Shown: positions 1 to 5,640 of the stretch, piece after piece
How the letters are laid out: every line of letters begins with the position of its first letter
Numbering within the stretch: the first letter of the stretch is position 1
Assembly (NCBI GenBank): GCA_902766515.1
Contig: CACXEB010000044.1
Span: 1 to 5,749, forward strand
DNA length: 5,749 nt
Direction of reading: 5' to 3'
From: an uncultured Eubacteriales bacterium
GTDB taxonomy: Bacteria > Bacillota_A > Clostridia > Christensenellales > Aristaeellaceae
Made by a program: the position numbers and the translations under genes
Notes under the pieces: model-generated
Database searches by the model: none
Told to the model about the DNA's origin: nothing
The model's input: only the letters and a program-made list of their open reading frames with translations

Positions 1-638
1 CCTATGCCATCAACTATCTGGCCAGCCCCTCCGCCTTCCGGCTCGGGGAGCGGATTCTGGTCATCGGTACCGGCAACAGCGCCATGGACTGCGCGCGCAC
101 CGCGGTCCGCCACGGCGCCCGCTACGTCTCCTGCGTGAACCTGACGGACACCCTCACCGCCAGCCAGTACGAGAGCAGCTATGCCAAACTGGAGGGCGTG
201 GACTTTATCTACAACAAATGCACCGTGGAGATCCGGGAGGACGGCGTGATCCTGGCCGACAGCCGGACGGCGGAGGACGGACGGATCGTCCCCATCCCGG
301 GCACCGAAAAGCTGTACCCCTGCACCGGGGTCATCATCGCGGTCAGCCAGGGCGCGGAAAGCAACCTGGTCACCACCACCAAGGGCATCGATACGGTCAA
401 GAGCGGCCTGCTCACCGTGGACGATGACGGCCACACCAGCCGTCCCGGCGTATTCGCCGCCGGGGACGCCGCCAGCGGCGCCCGCACTGTGGTCGAAGCC
501 GTCGCCAACAGCAAGCGGGTCGCCGAAGCCATGCACGAATACATGCAGTCCCTTCCCCTGCCCGTGACCACGGACTACCCCGACGCCCCCGTCGTGGAGA
601 CCATCGACGCCGCCGCCCAGGCGGAACAGACGCTGTAA
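1..638 (+). CDS. FAD/NAD(P)-dependent oxidoreductase, GltD/thioredoxin-reductase-like, C-terminal part (5' truncated by window)
   Basis: The reading frame is open from base 3 to the TAA at 636-638, giving 211 visible residues, so the start lies outside the window. Seen: a dinucleotide-binding loop VIGTGNSAMDCAR (visible residues 20-32), where the usual motif is GGGNxAxD, then a beta-rich segment, and near the end the second FAD-contact motif SRPGVFAAGDAASGA with its aspartate at visible residue 155, followed by a helix (VVEAVANSKRVAEAM). This order is that of the second half of Pyr_redox_2 enzymes such as glutamate synthase small subunit and its many stand-alone paralogues, which move electrons from NAD(P)H to a partner through FAD. 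The last 25 or so residues are an Ala/Pro-rich tail outside the fold. The N-terminal half, which would show a 4Fe-4S domain or a redox CxxC, is missing, so the exact subfamily is open. A repeat region and an intrinsic terminator follow it, so it is probably the last gene of its operon. Confidence 0.85.
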   Translation, partial: YAINYLASPSAFRLGERILVIGTGNSAMDCARTAVRHGARYVSCVNLTDTLTASQYESSYAKLEGVDFIYNKCTVEIREDGVILADSRTAEDGRIVPIPGTEKLYPCTGVIIAVSQGAESNLVTTTKGIDTVKSGLLTVDDDGHTSRPGVFAAGDAASGARTVVEAVANSKRVAEAMHEYMQSLPLPVTTDYPDAPVVETIDAAAQAEQTL

Positions 639-651
639 AGGAAGAGCGGCG

Positions 652-820
652 ATGGATCCGCGCAGCGGATCGTGAAGGATCCAATCAGCTGGAAAGACAA
701 CGATCAAAAGACGCAGCTTGAAAAGCACCACGGGTTGATACCATCAGCCGACCGCCGCTTTCCGACTGTCTTCACCTGCCGCAGAACAGATCCTTCGCTC
801 GCTCCGCCGCTCAGGATGAC
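652..820. repeat. Pair of hairpin-forming repeats in inverted orientation (small REP/MITE-like element?)
   Basis: Copy A (about 652-682) contains a perfect 7-bp hairpin, GATCCGC-GCA-GCGGATC (655-671), followed by GTGAAGGATCC. Copy B (about 788-820), read on the opposite strand, is CATCCTGAGCG, then GCGGAGCGAGC, then GAAGGATCT. The shared pattern is ATCC...GCGGA.CG...GAAGGATC, so the two copies face each other about 105 bp apart. The sequence between them has no credible gene. Copy B resembles the short intergenic 'ATCCTTCGCTC...CTCAGGATGAC' repeats that I recall as recurrent in many genomes; that is memory, not a search. The similarity between copies is imperfect, with gaps of a few bases, so an element bounded by them is an inference. 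Confidence 0.4.
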
Positions 821-838
821 AGGTCCCCGCTTACACAC

Positions 839-874
839 ACGCCCGCTTCAGCACGAAGCCGGCGTTTTTTATTT
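839..874 (+). terminator. Rho-independent terminator downstream of the oxidoreductase
   Basis: The left arm 839-849 pairs with 855-865 around a 5-nt loop (850-854). The core is GCTTC/GAAGC, then one C-C mismatch (844/860), then CGCC/GGCG, followed at once by six T (865-870) and ATTT. The T-run is present only for + strand transcription. It lies about 200 nt after the oxidoreductase stop and about 170 nt before the AlbA_2 start, so it separates the two transcription units. Confidence 0.8.
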
Positions 875-1030
875 ACAGTCTTATGTTGCGATGCAATTTA
901 CTTATGTTCCTGGGTTATTTTCTTCACTTTCCGCAGTTTTTGTTAAGAAGTTAAGAAGAAACATAAGAAATTTAGCTTTCTTCTTATGTTTTTTGTTTAC
1001 TTCTTCTCTTATTTGTGTTATCAGAGCCGC
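871..1030 (+). promoter_or_regulatory. AT-rich control region of the AlbA_2 gene with repeated CTTATGTT boxes
   Basis: This stretch is markedly AT-rich against GC-rich surroundings. The octamer CTTATGTT occurs at 880-887, 901-908 and 983-990, and its complement AACATAAG at 960-967. The last two belong to an 11-bp perfect inverted repeat (959-969 with 981-991, 11-nt spacer) followed by TTT. TTAAGAAG is repeated in tandem at 943-950 and 951-958. A weak promoter candidate is TTGTTA (940-945), 16 bp, CATAAG (962-967), four of six matches in each box, and its -10 box falls inside the inverted repeat. The arrangement looks like operator sites that would control access to the promoter. The inverted repeat with its T-run could instead act as an AT-rich attenuator. 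That the downstream protein itself binds here is inference from its regulator-like family. Confidence 0.5.
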
Positions 1031-1037
1031 AAAGGAG
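1031..1037 (+). promoter_or_regulatory. Ribosome binding site AAAGGAG that fixes the AlbA_2 gene start
   Basis: AAAGGAG lies 9 nt before the ATG at 1047. The in-frame ATG at 1038 directly abuts this site and is too close to use it. The first ATG of the open frame (672) lies before the terminator and has no comparable site. Confidence 0.75.
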
Positions 1038-1046
1038 ATGAGCCGC

Positions 1047-2507
1047 ATGGTGGAACAGGAACTCCGTGATCTGATCAAGTCCATCCAGCTGCGGGGCTGT
1101 GAAGAACAGACAACGGAAGTCAAAGCTGCCCGTCAGGGATGCCCCGAAAAACTGTATGATACGATTTCCGCGTTTTCAAACCAGAACGCGGGCGGTGTCA
1201 TCGTCTTCGGCCTCGATGAAAAGAACGGCTTTGCCGGAGTCGGCGTTTATGACGCGCAGGACCTTCAGAAAAAGGTGATGGAGTACTGCGAGCAGATGAC
1301 CCCCGTGGTTCGTCCTGTCTTTACGGTATGGGATGACGGCGGGCACGTGTTTGTCTCCGCGGAAATACCGCCTGTTGACCTGGCGGACCGGCCGTGCTTC
1401 AAAACCGCGAAGGGCAGGCTTCAGGGTTCATATATCCGCGTCGGAGACAGCGACAAACCGATGACCGAATATGAAGTATACAGCTTTGAAGCATACCGGA
1501 AAAAATACCGGGATGACATCCGTCCGGCGGAAGGCGTCACGCTGAGCGCGCTGGACCGGGAAAAGATCGACGACTACCTTGCCAGGAAAAGGCGGGAACG
1601 TCCCAACCTTGCCCAGATGCCTGAAGCAACGCAGATGGAGCTCGCCAACCTGATGCGCGAGGGTCGCGTGACCATGACCGCGCTTTTGCTGTTCGGCCTG
1701 TATCCCCAGGCGTATTTCCCGCAGCTGTGCGTGATCGCGACCCATGTGCCGGGCGAGGAGATGGGCACCGTGGACGAAGCCGGGAACCGTTTTCTGGATT
1801 CCAGGCGCATCGAAGGCACGATCCCCGACATGCTGGACGGCGCGCTGGCGTTTGTCCGGAGCAACATGCGCACTGCCACAAGGATTGACGCGGACACAGG
1901 GAAAAGAATCGATACGCCGCAATATCCCCTGGATGCGGTCCGCGAGGCGGTGCTGAACGCGCTGGTGCACAGGGATTACAGCTTCCATACGGAAGGAATG
2001 CCCATCCAGATCACCTTGTACACGAACCGCCTGGAGATCATCAGCCCCGGCGGTCTCTACGGCCGGCTCACCGTGGACCAGCTGGGGTCTGTGCAGCCGG
2101 ATACGCGAAACCCGGTTTTGGTCACCGCCATGGAAACGCTCCGCCTAACGGAAAACAGGTATTCCGGCATTCCGACCATCCGTTTCGCCATGAAGAAGCG
2201 CGGCCTTCCCGAGCCGGTCTTTCAGGATGTCCGCGGTACCTTCCGGGTCACGCTCGATGACCGGCAAAACGAAGCGGATGCCTGTCCGGAGAACACGCCG
2301 ACGAATGATCCGACAGACAAAAAGGGCTTGCTGGCATTCTGCCGGGTCCCCCGTACCCGCGCGGAAATCATTGATTACCTCGCCGTTTCCTCCGGCCAGT
2401 ACGCGCTCCGCAGATACCTGGATCCCCTGCTGCGGGCCGGCGTGATCCGCATGACGCTGCCGGATAAACCCCGCAGTCCCCGCCAGCGATACGTGACGGC
2501 AGGATGA
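1047..2507 (+). CDS. Schlafen-type AlbA_2 domain / HATPase_c_4 / winged-helix protein (COG2865-type putative regulator)
   Basis: The protein has 486 residues. Residues about 18-145 match the AlbA_2 (Schlafen AlbA) domain: the acidic/lysine entry TTEVKAA (22-28), then LYDTISAFSNQNAGGVIVFGLDE (36-58, written here as its continuous motif span), which corresponds to the usual 'tI.AfaNt.GG.i.iGv.d' core. Residues about 290-400 are the divergent ATPase region HATPase_c_4, with N-box-like REAVLNALVHRDY (299-311), LEIISPGGLYG (329-339), RNP (354-356) and ENRYSGIPTI (369-378), where YSG stands in place of the more common GSG. Residues about 425-486 look like a winged-helix DNA-binding end (PRTRAEIIDYLAVSSG) finishing in a basic RSPRQRY tail. 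Family members are annotated as transcriptional regulators, and AlbA_2 domains also occur in some defence and nucleic-acid-processing proteins; the role here is not shown. It is alone on its strand, between a terminator and a convergent operon, with its own AT-rich control region. The start at 1047 is chosen by the AAAGGAG site. Confidence 0.88.
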   Translation: MVEQELRDLIKSIQLRGCEEQTTEVKAARQGCPEKLYDTISAFSNQNAGGVIVFGLDEKNGFAGVGVYDAQDLQKKVMEYCEQMTPVVRPVFTVWDDGGHVFVSAEIPPVDLADRPCFKTAKGRLQGSYIRVGDSDKPMTEYEVYSFEAYRKKYRDDIRPAEGVTLSALDREKIDDYLARKRRERPNLAQMPEATQMELANLMREGRVTMTALLLFGLYPQAYFPQLCVIATHVPGEEMGTVDEAGNRFLDSRRIEGTIPDMLDGALAFVRSNMRTATRIDADTGKRIDTPQYPLDAVREAVLNALVHRDYSFHTEGMPIQITLYTNRLEIISPGGLYGRLTVDQLGSVQPDTRNPVLVTAMETLRLTENRYSGIPTIRFAMKKRGLPEPVFQDVRGTFRVTLDDRQNEADACPENTPTNDPTDKKGLLAFCRVPRTRAEIIDYLAVSSGQYALRRYLDPLLRAGVIRMTLPDKPRSPRQRYVTAG

Positions 2508-3321
2508 TTGGCTTAGAAGCAGCATTATCGGGCTGTGGTCTGTCAATGCCCCGTTTGCGGCGGATCAGATACACCGCCTGGTAGAATACCGCGATGTACA
2601 GCAGGAACAGCCCCACCACACTCAGCGGATACAGCACGGGGCTGCCCCCCACCGCGTTATACACGATATCATAGGGGGTGCCGTCGCCCCGCATGAGGAA
2701 CATGTAGTTGTAGCCGATCAGGATATTCGCCGCATACGCCACCGCACAGAGTCCTGTCAAAATGCAGAAGGTGATCCGGATGTTGTGCTTCTGCAGGCTG
2801 TCCATCCCCGAAGCGAAGATATAGATGGCCGCGAAACCCGCAATGCCGTGAATCAGGCCGGACTCCACATTGTTGAAAGAAAGGACCGGATAGCAGGCGT
2901 AGTTCTGTCCGGCGCCGTAGGTGCCAAGCAGCATTCCCAGCACGCCGAAGATCGACACAAAGTCCAGCGCCGCCAGCTTCAGCCGCCCCTTGCAGAAGGC
3001 CGCCATGGGCAGCGCGAAGGCCTGGACGCTGCACAGGAACAGCGGCAGGGTCCTGAGCCAGTTCAGGGGATCGTGGCTGCGATAGCAGAGAAACACGATC
3101 TCAAACAGTTCCAGCGCGTCCAGGAGCAGCGCCGCCTTGATCAGCACCTGATTCTTCTCTCTGTCCGAACGGCTGCGGCCGCGCTTTCCCAGCAGGACGC
3201 CGAGCAGGACCGCCGTCAGGCAGATCAGCGTCACAAACAGCAGATGCTGCCAGGAAAAGTACCCCTCCGGCTCCCGCAGGTAGCCGCCGTTTTCCATTTC
3301 CAGTCCGAAAAACTCACGCAT
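2368..3321 (-). CDS. YwaF/TMEM164-family (TIGR02206-like) integral membrane protein with anomalous C-terminal extension
   Basis: The open frame gives 317 residues. About seven hydrophobic helices are visible: roughly 24-45, 60-80, 92-109, 116-136, 155-171, 182-204 and 228-252. Family-like motifs are LPLFLCS (92-98; the usual form is LPLHLCS), a glycine-flanked histidine IHG (157-159) and GYNYMFL (203-209). In human TMEM164, a distant relative with reported acyltransferase activity, a conserved cysteine and histidine matter, and C97 and H158 are the obvious candidates here; that is by analogy from memory. Family members usually stop soon after the last helix, near residue 256 here (RRKRG). This frame continues, and residues 272-317 are read antisense to the end of the AlbA_2 gene with Gly/Arg/Pro-rich non-membrane composition, so the tail is suspect. 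The start ATG follows GGAGGG (3333-3338) at a slightly long 11-nt spacing. It lies 48 nt after the membrane-tailed flavodoxin and is probably cotranscribed with it. Confidence 0.72.
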   Translation of the reverse strand: MREFFGLEMENGGYLREPEGYFSWQHLLFVTLICLTAVLLGVLLGKRGRSRSDREKNQVLIKAALLLDALELFEIVFLCYRSHDPLNWLRTLPLFLCSVQAFALPMAAFCKGRLKLAALDFVSIFGVLGMLLGTYGAGQNYACYPVLSFNNVESGLIHGIAGFAAIYIFASGMDSLQKHNIRITFCILTGLCAVAYAANILIGYNYMFLMRGDGTPYDIVYNAVGGSPVLYPLSVVGLFLLYIAVFYQAVYLIRRKRGIDRPQPDNAASKPIILPSRIAGGDCGVYPAASCGSRRPAAGDPGICGARTGRRKRRGNQ

Positions 3322-3369
3322 GATCAGCCATGCCCTCCACAGTGATGATATCTGAAGTGATGCCCCGCA

Positions 3370-4110
3370 TCACGCTTCCCCGTATTTCTTTTTCGCCAGC
3401 CACCCGCGGAAGATCCCGCCCTGGAAAAGGGAGATGATCACAAAGAAGATGTCCGCGAACAGGATGAAGACGAAGGAGGGGAGCATGATGCGGGTGTATT
3501 TTTTGCCGCAGCAGGTGCCCCTGCGGATGTGCGCGCCCATGCGGATGAGATAGCACAGCACGCCCAGGTTCAGGAACAGGATGATCGCGGTGTTTTCCCC
3601 AAAGCTTTGCAGCGCGCCGGTGCTGACATCACCATTTACGGTGTTCAGGACGACCCTCAGCAGCAGCAGGCCGATCTGCACCAGGTACACGATGCGGTAC
3701 ACGTTCAGCATCACCCCGCCGCCGATCCCGACGCCGCCGCCCCAGGTCAGGCCGGCCCGGCTGCAGAAATGCTCAAAGCACTGCATCATCGGCTCATTCT
3801 GCCTGCCCTCGATGAAACCGTTGTTGGCGATGCAGTAGACGTTCAGGCGCAGGCTGTTTTCCCGGCAGAACCCCTCCATCCTTTTCAGGAAGCGGAGGAC
3901 GTGGGAAGGAATGCCATCCACGTAGAGCGGCACGCAGAACACCACGGCCTGCGCGTCCCGGAGCTGCGCCAGGATCCGGTCATGGTCCGCCGGAGTGCAC
4001 AGCTTTTCGGTGACCTTCTGTCCGCCGGCAAACACCCGCTCCAGGCCGAGAAAATAGGCGGAAGCGCAGAACCGCTTTTTCGGGCTGCCATTGATGAATA
4101 CGGTTTTCAC
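3370..4110 (-). CDS. Flavodoxin-fold NAD(P)H:FMN oxidoreductase-like protein with C-terminal membrane segments
   Basis: The protein has 246 residues and starts at a GTG supported by GGAGGG (4117-4122) 6 nt upstream. The N-terminal 130 residues or so are a Flavodoxin_2/FMN_red fold: the FMN-phosphate loop INGSPKK (6-12), the second flavin-contact strand and loop VPLYVDGIPSHVL (60-72), and ANNGFIEGRQNE (95-106), leading to a glycine-rich stretch GGGVGIGGG (124-132). Beyond that it departs from soluble relatives, with two strongly hydrophobic stretches at about 172-191 and 208-230 that look like transmembrane helices, and a basic end (KKKYGEA). A less hydrophobic segment at 141-155 may pack on the membrane. 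It should therefore sit on the cytoplasmic membrane with the flavin domain in the cytoplasm. Its start overlaps the stop of the CxxCxxC flavodoxin by 4 bp (GTGA), implying translational coupling. The substrate is unknown. Confidence 0.82.
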   Translation of the reverse strand: MKTVFINGSPKKRFCASAYFLGLERVFAGGQKVTEKLCTPADHDRILAQLRDAQAVVFCVPLYVDGIPSHVLRFLKRMEGFCRENSLRLNVYCIANNGFIEGRQNEPMMQCFEHFCSRAGLTWGGGVGIGGGVMLNVYRIVYLVQIGLLLLRVVLNTVNGDVSTGALQSFGENTAIILFLNLGVLCYLIRMGAHIRRGTCCGKKYTRIMLPSFVFILFADIFFVIISLFQGGIFRGWLAKKKYGEA

Positions 4111-4595
4111 AGCGATCCCTCCAATTCCGAAAGGTCCCCGATGAACCGGACGCCGGAGCGCTCAAACCCGTCGTTGACCGCGTTGCGCTCCGCCATATAA
4201 CGGAAGGTGTCCTTTTCGGCCTCCGTGATCTCCCCGTAGACGATCACCTGCCACAGGCCGTGCCTTCCGTAGCGCAGCGTGTGGTGCATCTGCCGCCCCC
4301 GGTACGTGCTGAACGGGGTGGACGTCCCGATCGAGCGGTCGAGGACGTTTTTGATATCGGCGCTGTATCCGCCATACAGGTTCTTCGTGATGATGACCAG
4401 ATCGTCTGCCTCCCCGATGATCCTGCAGGCCTGCTGCAGCGCGTCCTTCATGAAGCACGCGGCGGGATGCTTTGTCCAGCAGCCGAAGCACCCCTGGCAC
4501 GGGGCGTATTTCCCGTCGGCGGCGATGGACCGGTCGCATTTGGACCGGATCAGGTCGTCATACCGGCTTCCCAGGTCATGGATGATCACTTTCAT
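4107..4595 (-). CDS. Flavodoxin family protein with CX2CX2CX7C iron-sulfur-flavoprotein-type cysteine motif
   Basis: The protein has 162 residues. Seen: a short first strand MKVIIHDLG, then PCQGCFGCWTKHPAACFMKD with C33, C36, C39 and C47, which fits the compact CX2CX2CX4-7C motif that binds a 4Fe-4S cluster in archaeal and clostridial iron-sulfur flavoproteins. The strand DDLVIITKNLYGGYSADIKNVLDR (64-87) is the usual second flavin-contact region (Y74, GGYSA). The first loop, where flavodoxins carry the FMN-phosphate NGSP or SGS motif, reads HDLGSRYDDLI instead, so classic FMN binding is doubtful, or the loop comes from a partner. It is placed between the NTF2-like and membrane-tailed flavodoxin genes with a 4-bp overlap at each end (ATGA 4592-4595, GTGA 4107-4110). 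A GGAGGAGG site lies inside the upstream gene. It probably works with the downstream flavodoxin as a redox pair; that is inference. Confidence 0.83.
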   Translation of the reverse strand: MKVIIHDLGSRYDDLIRSKCDRSIAADGKYAPCQGCFGCWTKHPAACFMKDALQQACRIIGEADDLVIITKNLYGGYSADIKNVLDRSIGTSTPFSTYRGRQMHHTLRYGRHGLWQVIVYGEITEAEKDTFRYMAERNAVNDGFERSGVRFIGDLSELEGSL

Positions 4596-5002
4596 GCGTT
4601 CGTCTCCTCCTCCGGCTGCGCTTCGTCCTCCTCACGGCGGATCGGCCTGCCGAGATGCATCTGTTTCCGCCAATCGGGCGCTTCCCCGTCGTCCGCCCAG
4701 TACTCATCCAGGGCAGCGATCCGGTCTTCCTTCAATGTCATGAAGCTGACGGCGTGGCAAGCGGCGGACCGGTCCGGCGGGTACACGCGGACCGCCGTGA
4801 CATATCCGTTTTCCGTTCTGTCGATCCGCTCGACCGTCCCCATCCATTCGCCGGGATAGTCGCAGTTCGCCCGGATGTATTCCGCCACGGTGAACCGCTC
4901 ATTGGTGCAATGCCAGCGGATCACCGCGTCCGGCGCAAAATACGCCGGCAGCGCTTCCCGCCGCTGTTCTATCACCGCCCGCCAGAACGCGAGGATATCC
5001 AT
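4592..5002 (-). CDS. NTF2/SnoaL-like (nuclear transport factor 2 family) small protein
   Basis: The protein has 136 residues. The start ATG at 5000-5002 is set by a near-perfect AAGGAGGT (5011-5018) 8 nt upstream; the frame could begin 13 codons earlier but without such a site. The pattern fits the NTF2-like cone fold: N-terminal helix FWRAVIEQRREALPAYF (6-22), DAVIRWHCTNERFTVAEYI (25-43, acidic and aromatic residues facing the pocket), then strands GTVERID, YVTAVRVYPP, CHAVSFMTLKEDRIAALDEYWADDG (82-106). The fold hosts small-molecule-binding or isomerase-like proteins, and no catalytic set can be assigned here. The final 15 residues or so are Glu-rich and probably disordered. Its stop overlaps the ATG of the CxxCxxC flavodoxin (ATGA), so it is the first gene of the coupled trio. 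It lies 75 nt after the acetyltransferase and may share its transcript. Confidence 0.8.
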   Translation of the reverse strand: MDILAFWRAVIEQRREALPAYFAPDAVIRWHCTNERFTVAEYIRANCDYPGEWMGTVERIDRTENGYVTAVRVYPPDRSAACHAVSFMTLKEDRIAALDEYWADDGEAPDWRKQMHLGRPIRREEDEAQPEEETNA

Positions 5003-5010
5003 CCGTCGGT

Positions 5011-5018
5011 ACCTCCTT
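5011..5018 (-). promoter_or_regulatory. Strong ribosome binding site AAGGAGGT of the NTF2-like gene
   Basis: AAGGAGGT read on the minus strand, 8 nt before the ATG at 5000-5002. It selects this start over the earlier in-frame ATG at 5041, which would add 13 residues. Confidence 0.8.
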
Positions 5019-5042
5019 ATAAGACAACTTCTTGGCCCCAAA

Positions 5043-5056
5043 ACGCGTACTCGCGT
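5043..5056 (-). other. Small ACGCG-AGTA-CGCGT hairpin in the gap after the acetyltransferase gene
   Basis: A 5-bp perfect stem with a 4-nt loop lies within the 75-nt gap between the acetyltransferase and NTF2-like genes. On the minus strand it is followed only by TTTGGGG, so it is a weak terminator at best. It could lower, but probably does not abolish, readthrough into the redox genes. Confidence 0.3.
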
Positions 5057-5077
5057 ACATCGGCACAGGCACGGACG

Positions 5078-5599
5078 TTACAGTATCCTGCCCATTTCGA
5101 TCCGCATGTTGTGCTCCTCCGGCCCGCGGTTGGAATAGGCGTACCGGTCGAAGCCGATGATTTCAAAGCCATGCTTCCGATAGAAGCAGATCGCCGGGTA
5201 GTTGAAGCTCTGCGTCTCCAGCACGGCCATCCGGGCGCCGCTTAGAACCGCCTCCCGGAGGATCGCCTCCAGGAGTTTTGCGCCCACGCCTTTCCCCCGG
5301 TCTTCGATGGCGAACACGCAGATATTGGAGATCCTGTAACGGTTGTTCCACTTTTCCAGGAACCCCTCCACGAAACCGATCAGCCGCTCGCCCTCAAAGG
5401 CGCCGCAGGCGACGGGATGGTCCAGCCAGTCGGCCAGCATGTCGTCGCGAATGGACATTTTCAGCGGCACATCGCTCATGACCCACCGGAGATGGAACCC
5501 GTCCTCCCCGGGCTCGATGGACAGGTACCGGTCAGAAAGGATCTCGGTCTCGTATTGCCGGCCATGATAGGCCGCGTCATCCAGTCTGCTGATCTTCAT
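5078..5599 (-). CDS. GNAT-family N-acetyltransferase, streptothricin-acetyltransferase (SatA/Sat4)-like
   Basis: The protein has 173 residues. GNAT motif A is ICVFAIEDRGKGVGAKLLEAI (93-113; the CoA pyrophosphate loop is RGKGVG, 101-106). Motif B follows as LETQSFNYPAICFYRKHGFEIIGFD, with LETQ at 127-130, N133, A136, F139-Y140 and GF 144-145. The LETQ..N.pA..FY...GF......D..aY.N spacing, together with W84/N86/R87/Y88 before motif A, is what I recall of streptothricin acetyltransferases such as Sat4 and the B. subtilis SatA, whose length is also about 170-180. These transfer acetyl from acetyl-CoA to the beta-lysyl amine of streptothricin. Many GNATs of this branch have untested substrates, so resistance is a possibility, not a finding. 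The start at 5597-5599 is backed by AAGGAG (5606-5611) 6 nt upstream; the frame's earlier ATG (5746) precedes the promoter. Confidence 0.85.
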   Translation of the reverse strand: MKISRLDDAAYHGRQYETEILSDRYLSIEPGEDGFHLRWVMSDVPLKMSIRDDMLADWLDHPVACGAFEGERLIGFVEGFLEKWNNRYRISNICVFAIEDRGKGVGAKLLEAILREAVLSGARMAVLETQSFNYPAICFYRKHGFEIIGFDRYAYSNRGPEEHNMRIEMGRIL

Positions 5600-5640
5600 G
5601 TGCCGCTCCTTACTCAGATTCTGTACGCAGAGCCACGGAC

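Noticed and set aside
655..671. Perfect 7-bp hairpin 17 nt after the oxidoreductase stop as its terminator
   Set aside because: No T-run follows, and it is part of a repeat with a second copy nearby. The hairpin at 839-865 with six T is the better terminator.
672..1037. Open frame continuing upstream of the AlbA_2 start
   Set aside because: The encoded peptide spans a terminator and AT-rich repeats, has no domain-like character, and a good ribosome binding site lies just before 1047.
1428..1988. Minus-strand open frame of 186 codons inside the AlbA_2 gene
   Set aside because: Antisense to the conserved domains of a clear gene, without a start signal or recognisable motif.
3529..4200. Long + strand open frame (223 codons) opposite the flavodoxin genes
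   Set aside because: His/Gln/Ala-rich product with no recognisable fold, antisense to two well-supported genes; a byproduct of GC-rich codon use.
4260..5245. Overlapping + strand open frames antisense to the flavodoxin, NTF2-like and acetyltransferase genes
   Set aside because: Arg/Pro/Ser-rich composition, no ribosome binding sites, mutually overlapping, and the opposite strand encodes recognisable families.
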